Shown here: piece by piece, positions 17,325 through 25,406 of the stretch
Layout of the letters: each line of letters begins with the position of its first letter
Position numbering within the stretch: the stretch's first letter is position 1
Assembly: GCF_900177405.1 (NCBI RefSeq)
Contig: NZ_LT840185.1
Coordinates: 186,001 to 250,000, forward strand
Source of the DNA: Allosphingosinicella indica
Lineage (GTDB): Bacteria; Pseudomonadota; Alphaproteobacteria; Sphingomonadales; Sphingomonadaceae
Direction: 5' to 3'
DNA length: 64,000 bases
Notes under the pieces: model-generated
The model's database searches: none
Told to the model about the DNA's origin: nothing
The model's input: the letters and a program-made list of their open reading frames with translations, nothing else
Position numbers and translations under genes: made by a program

Positions 17325-18068
17325 ATGGGATTCCGGCCTTCTGCTGTCTTCTTCGCCGTCGTCGCGTTGCTCTGCGCGGGCTGCGGCGCGGTCGACCGGA
17401 CGTCGGCCGACCGCTTCACCGAAACCGGAAAGCTGGTCGCGATGAGCGGCGGGGATGCGGGCGCTGCAGCCGCCTGCTTTACTTGCCATGGGCTCGAGGG
17501 GCGCGGCGACGGCGGCAGCACGCCGCGGCTTGCCGGCATCGATGCCGGCTATTTGCAGCGGCAGATGGAGGGCTATGCGGCAAACCTTCGTCTTCATCCG
17601 CAGATGCAAGCGATTGCCAAAGCTCTGACGCCCGAACAACGCGCTGCGGTGTCGGCTTATTATGCGGCGATGCCGTTCGCGGCATCGCCAACCGCCAGTG
17701 TGCTGCCGCCGATATTGTGGACAAGCGGTGATCCCGCGCGCGGGATTGCCGCATGCGCCGATTGCCATGGGGTCGAGGGCGAAGGGATAGGTCCGGCCAA
17801 TCCGCCGCTCGCCGGCCAGCCGCCGCTCTATCTCGACGCGCAGATCGCCGCGTGGCGCGCGAGCGATCGCCGCACCGATCCAGACGGCGTGATGCTCGCA
17901 ATCTCGCGCGCGCTTACGTCCCGAGAATCCCGGGATCTCGCGGCTTATGCTCGGACGCTGGCCGGGGGTCCACATCGTCCGGGATCTCTGGCAGCATCCC
18001 CCGGAGCACGTCGTGCCGATCCCAGAAATGATGTTTCAGCGCGGCGCCCACATGAAGCGGAACCGTAA
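17325..18068 (+). CDS. Dihaem cytochrome c lipoprotein
   Basis: A 247-residue protein with a lipoprotein leader ending LCAGC (Cys near residue 20) and two cytochrome c domains of the cytochrome c4/c553 type: CFTCH near 51-55 and CADCH near 142. Each is followed by a distal PRLAG/PPLAG segment. It probably shuttles electrons to the neighbouring caa3 oxidase. The ATG at 17325 begins the leader. The gene stands alone on the plus strand inside the oxidase cluster. Its last 155 bases overlap the 3' end of the cytochrome b561 gene antisense. Confidence 0.87.
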   Translation: MGFRPSAVFFAVVALLCAGCGAVDRTSADRFTETGKLVAMSGGDAGAAAACFTCHGLEGRGDGGSTPRLAGIDAGYLQRQMEGYAANLRLHPQMQAIAKALTPEQRAAVSAYYAAMPFAASPTASVLPPILWTSGDPARGIAACADCHGVEGEGIGPANPPLAGQPPLYLDAQIAAWRASDRRTDPDGVMLAISRALTSRESRDLAAYARTLAGGPHRPGSLAASPGARRADPRNDVSARRPHEAEP

Positions 18069-18576
18069 CGAAGAGGACGAGCACCAGCACATGATGCACG
18101 CTTTCCGCGGCGCTCATGATCTGCCAGCGTGTCTCCAGCGGCAGATCGTGAAACGGTAGCTGTGGCCAGGGAAGCACGCCTGCCAGATAGAGCGGCCCGG
18201 GCTCTGCGACCGACGACCACATCGCCCAGCCGCTCAAGGGCAAGCCGAAAAAGCAGAGATAGAAGATATAGTGGATGGCATAAGCGATCTGGGTCTGCAC
18301 GCCCTGCCGGTCGGCATCGTTTTCGGGGCCGGGAATGACGATGCGCCAGACCAGCCGGCCTATCGCGAGGATCAGGATCGGAAGTCCGACCGCGCTGTGC
18401 ACTTCATAAGCATGAAGCTTGTCGCCCCCGGCCATCAGCCGTCCGGCATACCAGCCCCAGCCCAGCTGGAAGATCACGAGTGCGGCCATGATCCAGTGGA
18501 AGGCGATGCCGACCGGCGAATAGCGCCGTCGCTCGGCATGACGTGCCGCCCAGGCGCGGATGCCCGCCACGCTCAT
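17914..18576 (-). CDS. Cytochrome b561-family membrane protein
   Basis: A 220-residue membrane protein with four helices and a haem-ligand His in each expected place: RYSPVGIAFHWIMAALV, HAYEVHSAVGLPIL, IHYIFYLCFFGLPLSGW and VHHVLVLVLFVTVPLHVGAALKHHF. Bacterial b561 proteins pass electrons between quinones and periplasmic carriers or scavenge superoxide. Its ATG overlaps the ctaG stop (ATGA). Its last 50 codons lie antisense to the dihaem cytochrome gene; that tail is hydrophilic and probably unimportant. Confidence 0.88.
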   Translation of the reverse strand: MSVAGIRAWAARHAERRRYSPVGIAFHWIMAALVIFQLGWGWYAGRLMAGGDKLHAYEVHSAVGLPILILAIGRLVWRIVIPGPENDADRQGVQTQIAYAIHYIFYLCFFGLPLSGWAMWSSVAEPGPLYLAGVLPWPQLPFHDLPLETRWQIMSAAESVHHVLVLVLFVTVPLHVGAALKHHFWDRHDVLRGMLPEIPDDVDPRPASEHKPRDPGILGT

Positions 18577-19295
18577 ATCGTCTGCCGAGCACCGCGCAGC
18601 CAGCGGCCCGCGATCAGCAGCGCCGCTGCGAGATAGAGAGCCGCAGCCGGCGCCCACATGATCAGGCCGGCGAGCTGCTGATCCTCCAGCGGCGAAACAC
18701 CCCAGAGCTGCGGCCCAAAAGCATGCGGTGCATAGAGCGGACCCGGCGCAACGGTGATCAGCGCGCCGAGCAATCCCATCTGCACCATGGTCGCGAGCAA
18801 GGCGCCGACGCCTGCCAGCGGCGGCGCCCGAAAGACCGCCTGCCAGAAGATAGCCGCACTTGCCGTCAGCGACAGCTGCATCAGCCAATAAGCGGGATCG
18901 CTCGACAGCGCCCAGCCATAGACGGTGGGCGCATGCCACATCCAGAAAATTGCTGCGCCGGCTATCGTCGCTGGCACGATGGACAGCAATGTGCGGGTCC
19001 GCAGGGTCAGCGCGATCAGCGGCGCCAGTCCGACGACCAGCGCGACGTGGTGGACGGCGCGCGCGGAAAACAGCGCAGATGTCAGTGCGCAGAAAGGCGA
19101 TGCGAACAGCAGGGTCGCGAGTGCAACCGCGCCGATCCCGAAGTGCCGGCGATCGGATGGCAGACGCGCCGCCCAGAATGCCGCAGCGGCCAACGCCGCC
19201 AGCAAGACAGGATCGGCATTCCAGCGGGAGAGCAATTCCGCCGGGCCGGGCGCGGCGCCGCAATAGGGTGTCCATCCTGACGTTACCGGAATCAT
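18573..19295 (-). CDS. ctaG: Cytochrome c oxidase assembly protein of the CtaG (caa3) family
   Basis: A 240-residue protein with about seven membrane helices. Family features include HHVALVVGLAPLIAL, FWMWHAPTVYGWALS, LTASAAIFWQAVF and the C-terminal LEDQQLAGLIMWAPAAALYLAAALL. CtaG of this Bacillus-like membrane type is needed for caa3 oxidase assembly, probably in copper insertion; it is unrelated to the Cox11-type CtaG. It leads a two-gene minus-strand operon with cytochrome b561. An EcfG-like promoter lies about 31 bases upstream. Confidence 0.86.
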   Translation of the reverse strand: MIPVTSGWTPYCGAAPGPAELLSRWNADPVLLAALAAAAFWAARLPSDRRHFGIGAVALATLLFASPFCALTSALFSARAVHHVALVVGLAPLIALTLRTRTLLSIVPATIAGAAIFWMWHAPTVYGWALSSDPAYWLMQLSLTASAAIFWQAVFRAPPLAGVGALLATMVQMGLLGALITVAPGPLYAPHAFGPQLWGVSPLEDQQLAGLIMWAPAAALYLAAALLIAGRWLRGARQTI

Positions 19296-19325
19296 CGGCC
19301 CGCCTCCTCCCGCATCTGCCCAACG

Positions 19326-19350
19326 AACCTACGGGTGTCACAGCGGTTCC
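19326..19350 (-). promoter_or_regulatory. EcfG-like promoter of the ctaG operon
   Basis: The minus strand reads GGAAC (19350-19346), 16 bases, GGTT (19329-19326), about 31 bases before the ctaG ATG. The -35 is perfect and the -10 differs from CGTT in the first base. The call is a pattern match only. Confidence 0.5.
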
Positions 19351-19409
19351 GACAGTCCGGACGCGGGCGACGCAACCTCCGGGCGGTCCGGTCATTGGAC
19401 GGTCGACCC

Positions 19410-20246
19410 ATGCCCAGCATCGCAACCCATCTCAAGCAAGGCCTCGCCAGCGACGTGAGGGCGATCTTCAACGATTCCGCGCGCGGCGAAACGCCAGTCG
19501 CCCCTTCCGACGATGCGCTGTTCGGTCCCGAGACGGCGATACGCCGCGTGCACGCCGACGTGACCAGCATGATAATCGGCGGCATCGCGGCTCTGCTGAT
19601 GCAGATGCTCCATCCATCAGCGCTGGCCGGCATCTGGGACCATTCGCGATTCCGAGGCGACATGCTGGGACGGCTCCGTCGTACCGCGCGTTTCATCGCC
19701 GTCACCACTTATGCGCAGCGAAGCGAGGCTGAGGCAGCCATTGCGTCGGTCAATGCCGCGCATGGTCACGTTCATGGAGCCCGGCCGGACGGCATTCCCT
19801 ATTCCGCACGCGATCCCGCTCTGCTCGCCTGGGTGCACGTCACCGAGGGGCTCTGCTTCCTCGATGCCTGGCAGCGCTATGGCGACCGGCGCCTGACCAC
19901 TCGCGAAGAAAGCGATTATTTCACTCAGTTCGGCGTCATCGCAGCCGCGCTGGGCGCCGACCCGATCCCCCGGAACCGCGGCGAAGCCATCGCGCTGGTG
20001 GCGAGTTTCAGGCCCGAGCTGATCGCCACGGATCGTAGCAAAGAGGTCGCGCGTCTCATCCTCTCGCCACCGCAGACGCCGGTCCATCTCCTCCCCGCGC
20101 AACGGATCGCGGGCGCCGCAGCCGTCGATCTCCTGCCACGCTGGGCGGCGCGGATGCACGGGCTGGCCATGCCGCGCCTGCTGAAACCCCTGGTGCGAAC
20201 TGGCGCTTTCGGTTTGGCCGGCACCCTGCGCTGGGCGTTTCGCTAA
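19410..20246 (+). CDS. MpaB-like oxygenase (DUF2236 family)
   Basis: A 278-residue soluble protein of the oxygenase MpaB/latex-clearing-protein superfamily, which binds haem b. Conserved stretches are IIGGIAALLMQMLHPSALAGI, SRFRGDMLGRLRRTARFI and WVHVTEGLCFLDAWQRYG, which includes the likely proximal His. LLPAQRIAGAA and WAARMHGLAMPRLL follow. The substrate is unknown; known relatives cleave polyisoprene or cyclopeptides. The ATG at 19410 is the nearest start to the conserved region, diverging from ctaG. It precedes the DUF2231/dehydrogenase pair by 75 bases. Confidence 0.85.
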   Translation: MPSIATHLKQGLASDVRAIFNDSARGETPVAPSDDALFGPETAIRRVHADVTSMIIGGIAALLMQMLHPSALAGIWDHSRFRGDMLGRLRRTARFIAVTTYAQRSEAEAAIASVNAAHGHVHGARPDGIPYSARDPALLAWVHVTEGLCFLDAWQRYGDRRLTTREESDYFTQFGVIAAALGADPIPRNRGEAIALVASFRPELIATDRSKEVARLILSPPQTPVHLLPAQRIAGAAAVDLLPRWAARMHGLAMPRLLKPLVRTGAFGLAGTLRWAFR

Positions 20247-20321
20247 GCGCGTCCCAGAATGCAACCGCCCCGGCGCGCTCGCGTTCAGCAAGGATACCAC
20301 AAAGATGAGGGGAACGGGACT

Positions 20322-20750
20322 ATGGCGACCATCGCAGCAGCACGGCGGGTCAGGCGTGCGCCCCATCCGCTTCATGCCATGCTGTTGTCGTTCGCCTTCC
20401 CTCTGTTTCTGGGCGCTCTCGTCAGCGACATCGCTTATGCCAACAGCTACCAGATCCAATGGGCGAATTTCGCCGCCTGGCTCATCGCCGGAGCGTTGCT
20501 GTTCAGCGCCTTTGCGGTGCTCTGGGCGCTCGTCGACGTCGTCCGAACGAAGCGGATACAGGGCCGCGCCGGCATCTACGCGATGCTCTTGCTGGCGATG
20601 TGGGTCATCGGCCTCATCAACGCACTGGTCCATGCGCGCGATGGCTGGGCGATGATGCCGACCGGGCTCGTGCTCTCGATCGTCACCGTCCTGCTCGCAT
20701 TCGTGGCCTCGTGGATCGGCTACGCGGGAAGCGAAGGAGCAGAAGCATGA
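20322..20750 (+). CDS. DUF2231 membrane protein
   Basis: A 142-residue inner-membrane protein with four helices. HPLHAMLLSFAFPLFLGALVSDIAY is the DUF2231 signature, with His and Asp residues that could bind a cofactor. A GGGGAACGGG segment just before the ATG serves as ribosome binding site. Its TGA overlaps the ATG of the dehydrogenase gene, so the pair is coupled. DUF2231 proteins often lie beside PQQ-type dehydrogenases and may act as their membrane partner; that is inference. Confidence 0.85.
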   Translation: MATIAAARRVRRAPHPLHAMLLSFAFPLFLGALVSDIAYANSYQIQWANFAAWLIAGALLFSAFAVLWALVDVVRTKRIQGRAGIYAMLLLAMWVIGLINALVHARDGWAMMPTGLVLSIVTVLLAFVASWIGYAGSEGAEA

Positions 20751-22063
20751 GCCGCCTCCCGATGTTCGCCAGCGGCGCAGCGCTCCTTCTTGCGAGCTGC
20801 GGCAGCGATCCCGACCCGGCCCAATATGGCGCCTCGCCGGACATTCCCGCAGCCGAGAAGAGCTTGCTGCCCCACATGACGGTGGCGAATCCGGCGGAAT
20901 GGGGGGATGCGCGTCCGACCGTGCCAGACGGCTACACCATCTCCGCGATCGCCACCGATCTGAAAGTGCCTCGGCAGACGCTCGTGCTGCCCAATGGCGA
21001 CATTCTCGTCGCGGAAGGATCAGGAGCATCCGCGCCACGCCTGAGACCCAAGGATGTCATCGCCAACATCATCAAGAGCCGCGGCAAGACGTCGGTAAAG
21101 GGCGGCGACCGGCTGACCCTGCTGCGTGACGCGGATGGCGACGGCGTCTACGAGGGCCGCACCGTTTTCGCGGAGGGGCTCAACGCGCCTTATGGCCTCG
21201 CCTTCGTCGACAACGCCATCTACGTCGCCAATCAGGACGCTCTCATTCGTCTGTCCTATCGCGAAGGACAAACCCGGCAGGAAGGCCCGCAGGTCAAGGT
21301 CACCGATCTTCCCGCTAAGGTGAACCATCATTGGACCAAGGCGATGGCCGCCAGCCTGGACGGCCGCTTCCTCTACGTGGGCAACGGCTCCAATTCGAAT
21401 GTCGGCGAGCGCGGCATGGAGATCGAGGAGGATCGCGCCACGATCTGGCAGATCGATCGCACCACCGGCATGCACCGCATCTACGCGAGCGGTATCCGCA
21501 ATCCGAGCGCGCTTACCGTCCAGCCGGGTAGCGGCGCGCTTTGGGCCGCAGTCAACGAGCGCGACGAGATCGGCCCCAACCTCGCGCCAGATTATATCAC
21601 CGCGGTGCGAGATGGCGGATTTTACGGCTGGCCCTACAGCTATTGGGGCCGTCACGTCGATCCACGGGTCATGCCTCAGCGTCCGGACAAAGTCGCAACC
21701 GCGATCACGCCGGACTACAGCATCGGTTCGCATGTCGCGCCGCTCGGCATAGCCTTCTCCAGCGCGGCGATGGGCACGCGCTTCGCCGACGGCGCGTTCG
21801 TCGGCCAGCACGGGAGCTGGAACCGCCGCAAGCCGGTCGGCTACAAGGTGGTGTTCGTCCCCTTTCGCGGCGGTCGCCCTGCCGGTCCCCCTGTCGACTT
21901 CGTGAGCGGGTTCATGGGAACGGACGGGAAGACCCGCGGTCGCCCGGTCGGCGTCACCCTCGATCCGCGCGGCGCGTTGATTGTCGCCGACGATCTCTCC
22001 AACACGATATGGCGCGTAACGCCGGTAGCGGCTCCCGTCGCCAATGGCGCGCGCGGTGCATGA
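20747..22063 (+). CDS. PQQ-type sugar dehydrogenase (sorbosone dehydrogenase family) lipoprotein
   Basis: A 438-residue six-bladed beta-propeller protein. The leader ends in lipobox LLASC. Blade segments follow: VPRQTLVLPNGDILVAEG, LNAPYGLAFVDNAIYVANQDAL, the metal/PQQ region KVNHHWTKAMAASLDGRFLYVGNGSNSN, YASGIRNPSALTVQPGSGALWA and FVGQHGSWNRR. The family oxidises sugars or aldehydes in the periplasm and passes electrons to cytochromes; no substrate can be read here. It is coupled to DUF2231 and near the c-type cytochromes, a plausible acceptor chain. A second propeller dehydrogenase lies at 39.6 kb. Confidence 0.9.
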   Translation: MSRLPMFASGAALLLASCGSDPDPAQYGASPDIPAAEKSLLPHMTVANPAEWGDARPTVPDGYTISAIATDLKVPRQTLVLPNGDILVAEGSGASAPRLRPKDVIANIIKSRGKTSVKGGDRLTLLRDADGDGVYEGRTVFAEGLNAPYGLAFVDNAIYVANQDALIRLSYREGQTRQEGPQVKVTDLPAKVNHHWTKAMAASLDGRFLYVGNGSNSNVGERGMEIEEDRATIWQIDRTTGMHRIYASGIRNPSALTVQPGSGALWAAVNERDEIGPNLAPDYITAVRDGGFYGWPYSYWGRHVDPRVMPQRPDKVATAITPDYSIGSHVAPLGIAFSSAAMGTRFADGAFVGQHGSWNRRKPVGYKVVFVPFRGGRPAGPPVDFVSGFMGTDGKTRGRPVGVTLDPRGALIVADDLSNTIWRVTPVAAPVANGARGA

Positions 22064-22097
22064 GAAAGGGTGGGTCCGTTCACTTGGGCGGTACGGT

Positions 22098-23105
22098 CTA
22101 TTCGGAGGTAGCGAGCCGTCGCGACCGGAATGTGCGCCATAGGAGGAGGCCAGACGCCCCGGCTGTGGCCAGCAGAACGGGCGCCCGGAGCCGGTCGAGG
22201 GTGCCATAGACGCTGGCCCGCCGGCCGGTCTCATTGTGCGCACGAACACGAACCCTCTCGACGGGCAGGAACAAGGAATCCCGCGCATCGATGCGCGGAC
22301 CACGCGACAACCAGGGTATGATCAGCGCCGAAATGCGATCCGCAATCGTGGGAAAATGTGCGGCAAAGAGAGTCTGCGCGCGCCCGAACCCGCCGACCGT
22401 CACCTCGCGGCGATATCGCTCTGCGCAGGCCAGGATCGTGCTGGCCGCAAGGTCGGGATCGTAAGCCGGGGGCGGCACGCGTGCGCGGCCGGGCCGGTGG
22501 TTGACCGCATGATCGGCGATCGGCGTCGCCATGCCGGAAGGTTTGACGAGGCTCAGCCTGAGCGGAGATCCCTCAGATTCCAATTCTATGCGCAGCGAGC
22601 CGATGAACCCCGCCACCGCATGCTTGGAGGCGGCGTAGGCGCCGAGGATCGGCGATGGAAAGTCGGATGCGATCGATGCGACGGTGATGATTGTGCCGCG
22701 CCTCATCCGGCGCGCAGCGGCGCGCGCACCGTTGACCACTCCGAAATAATTGGTGTCGAAGAGCCTCCGGTGCTCGGCATCAGGCAGCTCGAGCAGTTTC
22801 GCATAGATCGCGACGCCCGCGCAATTCACCCAGGTGTCGATCCGGCCGTAGCGCACGAGGGCTGCGTCGGCGGCTGCTTCGACAGCTGCGACATCCGCAA
22901 CATCGGCAACTGCATAGTCGGCTTCGCCGCCTCGTAACCGCACGTCGCGCGCGACCTGCGCGAGCGCCGCTTCCCCTCGGGCCACGAGGAAAAGCTTCGC
23001 GCCCCGCCCCCCGGCCATTTGCGCCGTTGCCAGCCCGATGCCCGAGGTTGCGCCGGTGATGAGGAGGACCTGATCTTCGACAGGGCAGATTTCTTGTGGG
23101 GACAT
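22098..23105 (-). CDS. Short-chain dehydrogenase/reductase with C-terminal extension
   Basis: A 335-residue SDR. The NAD(P) motif TGATSGIG lies near 16-23. NCAG near 95 and the catalytic Ser-Tyr-Lys set (VASIAS, then YAASK near 158-162) are complete. The SDR core ends near 250; the remaining 80 residues include a basic stretch and a hydrophobic segment near the end, like SDRs that attach to membranes. The ATG at 23105 has GGAG at about 6 bases. It converges on the dehydrogenase gene and diverges from the GH65 gene. Confidence 0.88.
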   Translation of the reverse strand: MSPQEICPVEDQVLLITGATSGIGLATAQMAGGRGAKLFLVARGEAALAQVARDVRLRGGEADYAVADVADVAAVEAAADAALVRYGRIDTWVNCAGVAIYAKLLELPDAEHRRLFDTNYFGVVNGARAAARRMRRGTIITVASIASDFPSPILGAYAASKHAVAGFIGSLRIELESEGSPLRLSLVKPSGMATPIADHAVNHRPGRARVPPPAYDPDLAASTILACAERYRREVTVGGFGRAQTLFAAHFPTIADRISALIIPWLSRGPRIDARDSLFLPVERVRVRAHNETGRRASVYGTLDRLRAPVLLATAGASGLLLWRTFRSRRLATSE

Positions 23106-23129
23106 GAGCACTCCAGACTGTACCGGGCC

Positions 23130-23216
23130 AGCGCGCGACCCGCGCGAGTGGTTCCGAGCCATCGAGGGCGCCTTGGCCCGGATTTTCGGGGGAACGCGAT
23201 CGGGCGCGTGACGGTT
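23130..23216. promoter_or_regulatory. Divergent EcfG-like promoters for SDR and GH65 genes
   Basis: On the plus strand GGAAC (23191-23195), 17 bases, GGTT (23213-23216) lies 22 bases before the GH65 ATG. On the minus strand GGAAC (23155-23151), 17 bases, CGCT (23133-23130) lies 25 bases before the SDR ATG. The first has one variant base in the -10; the second is weaker. Both have sensible distances to the start codons. Confidence 0.45.
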
Positions 23217-23237
23217 CGACCCCCGGAGGCCAACATC

Positions 23238-25307
23238 ATGCCCGGTCCGATCAGTCCACCGTCCTGCTCAGGAACCCGAGGGGGAGCGCTCCCTGCTTAC
23301 GTGAGCAACGGGCTCGTTGGGCTGCGGGTGCGTGAAATTCCCCTTGTCGCGGGGAGCGCCATCGTGAGCGGCGTCGCAGGCGAACATTGCGAACGCCGCA
23401 TCGAGGCCGCGGCTCCAGTCCCCTACCCGCTTGCCGGCGACATCGCGATCGACGGCGTGCGGCTCAGCGATGAGCCCTGGGCGGCCCAAGACCTGGCCCA
23501 AAGCTATGATTTCGCAACAGGCGAACTTACGAGCCGCTTCGCCTTTGGCGCGGGAGACCGCCGCGCAACGGTGGAGATTCTGACATTCGCTAGCAGATCG
23601 CATGCGCCGCTCGTGCTGCAGGAGGTCGCGCTGACGGTGGATGCGCCGTGCCGAATCGAACTTGTTGCGGCGGTCGATCCGAAAGCCGCGCGCGGTATTA
23701 TTCGCGAACGCCGGACCGGGACACCGGGCGAGAAGAGCGCCGTTTGCGACGGTAGCCTGCATTGGGAAAGCCACGGGGCGCTCAGCCGATGCGGGATTGC
23801 GCTGCTCAGCACACTGGACGGCACTGAGGCCGATCGCAGCGTCGCCGATTGGGACGCCCGGGGCCCTCTCCAAACGCGCTACGGCGCCGATGCGCGGCCT
23901 GGCCGACCGCTGCGTCTGCGCCAGATAGCCGCGCTCATCCCCTCCATCGTCCATGACCGGCCGCACGAAGAAGCAGTCCGCCGCGTCGCCGAAGCGGGCA
24001 GGCTCGGGTTCGATCTGTTGCGCGCGCGGAATCGGGAGGCCTGGTTGGAGCTGTGGAAGTCCCGCATCATGGTCGACGGCGCGAGCGTACAGCATCAGGC
24101 GTTGATCGATGCCGGTTTCTTCTACCTTAACAGCTCGGTTCATCCGGCCTCGCCCGCGGCGACATCGATCTTCGGTCTCGCGAGCTGGCCGGATTATCAT
24201 TATTACTATGGCCATGTGATGTGGGACATCGACGCTTTCTGCGTCCCGCCGCTGACCCTGCTCCAGCCGGAAGCGGCGCGCGGTCTGATGTCCTTCCGAA
24301 TCCGGACGTTGGATGTCGCCCGGCGAAAGGCTCGCCTCGAAGGGCGCCGCGGTGTCCAGTTCCCATGGCAGTCCGGCCCGGCGTCCGGCGACGAGTCCGC
24401 GCCCGGCGGCGGCGACGCTGCTGCTACCGAGGATCATGTCACCCTGCACGTGGCGCGCGCGGCCTCCATGTTGGCCGACAGCGTCCCCGACCTCCGCTAT
24501 CTGCGCGAAAAGGCCTGGCCGATACTCGCCGGCGCCGCGGACTGGGCGGTCAGCCGCCTCACGAGAACGGAGCGAGGGTATGAGCTCTGCCGGGCAATGG
24601 GACCGGCAGAGGTGCCGGTGCCGCCCAACAATGACGCCTTCACGCTCATGGCGATGCACGACGTGCTGCGGCGCGCGATCGACGCGGCCGCGCGTCTCGG
24701 CGGGCCTTGCCCGCCGGACTGGCAGAAGGCGCTCGCCGGTCTTTACCTACCCAGGCGCAGCGACGGTGCGATCGCGTCGCACGACGACTTTCGCATCGAC
24801 GAGGACAAGGGAACGACGCCCTCGCCGCTCGCAGGCCTTTTCCCGCTGGAATATCCCTTGTCCCAAGAGGAAAGGACGGCGACGCTCGCGCTTTTTCTCC
24901 CCCGCTGGCGCGCTTATGTCGGATCGCCGATGTTGCCCGCGCTCTACCCAATATGGGCGGCCATGGCGGGCGACAGGCGGCTTGCCCTTCAACTCTTTGA
25001 GGAGGGCTATGCCGCCTACGACCATGGACGCTTCCACCAGTGTCTCGAGTATCGACCCGACTTTCCGGATTCGGAAGTGCCGGCGGGACCATTTTTCGCC
25101 AATATCGGCGGTATGCTCACCGGCTTGCTCTACGGGTTTAGCGGCATGACGATCGACGGCGGAGCGCCCGATCGCTGGCCCCGCCGCCCGATCATTCTGC
25201 CGGAGGGATGGCGGTCGATCGAGGTCGAGAGGCTTTGGGTGCGAGGACGGCCGATGCGGCTCGTGGCCCGCCATGGCGCCGAACGCGCCGAGTTGGCAGA
25301 GACCTGA
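23238..25307 (+). CDS. GH65-family glycoside hydrolase (ATHL1/PGGHG-like)
   Basis: A 689-residue (alpha/alpha)6-barrel enzyme. The N-terminal beta-sandwich starts with LPAYVSNGLVGLRV. The catalytic domain shows the ATHL1-type motif MWDIDAFCVPPLTLLQPEAARGL near 328, then RRGVQFPWQSGPASGDE. In this branch the motif Asp and later acidic residues act as in glucosidases, whereas classical GH65 members are phosphorylases. The substrate cannot be read. GGAGG lies 8 bases before the ATG at 23238; the frame is open further upstream but overlaps the divergent promoter. It lies close to other carbohydrate genes. Confidence 0.85.
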   Translation: MPGPISPPSCSGTRGGALPAYVSNGLVGLRVREIPLVAGSAIVSGVAGEHCERRIEAAAPVPYPLAGDIAIDGVRLSDEPWAAQDLAQSYDFATGELTSRFAFGAGDRRATVEILTFASRSHAPLVLQEVALTVDAPCRIELVAAVDPKAARGIIRERRTGTPGEKSAVCDGSLHWESHGALSRCGIALLSTLDGTEADRSVADWDARGPLQTRYGADARPGRPLRLRQIAALIPSIVHDRPHEEAVRRVAEAGRLGFDLLRARNREAWLELWKSRIMVDGASVQHQALIDAGFFYLNSSVHPASPAATSIFGLASWPDYHYYYGHVMWDIDAFCVPPLTLLQPEAARGLMSFRIRTLDVARRKARLEGRRGVQFPWQSGPASGDESAPGGGDAAATEDHVTLHVARAASMLADSVPDLRYLREKAWPILAGAADWAVSRLTRTERGYELCRAMGPAEVPVPPNNDAFTLMAMHDVLRRAIDAAARLGGPCPPDWQKALAGLYLPRRSDGAIASHDDFRIDEDKGTTPSPLAGLFPLEYPLSQEERTATLALFLPRWRAYVGSPMLPALYPIWAAMAGDRRLALQLFEEGYAAYDHGRFHQCLEYRPDFPDSEVPAGPFFANIGGMLTGLLYGFSGMTIDGGAPDRWPRRPIILPEGWRSIEVERLWVRGRPMRLVARHGAERAELAET

Positions 25308-25406
25308 CTGACGCTCCCAACCGGCGAACGAGGGTAAGCGAAGGTGCCCGCAGCGATGGCTGCGACGGCTCGCCGCCCGAGCACGGAAGTGCCCGGTCCG
25401 CGCAGG

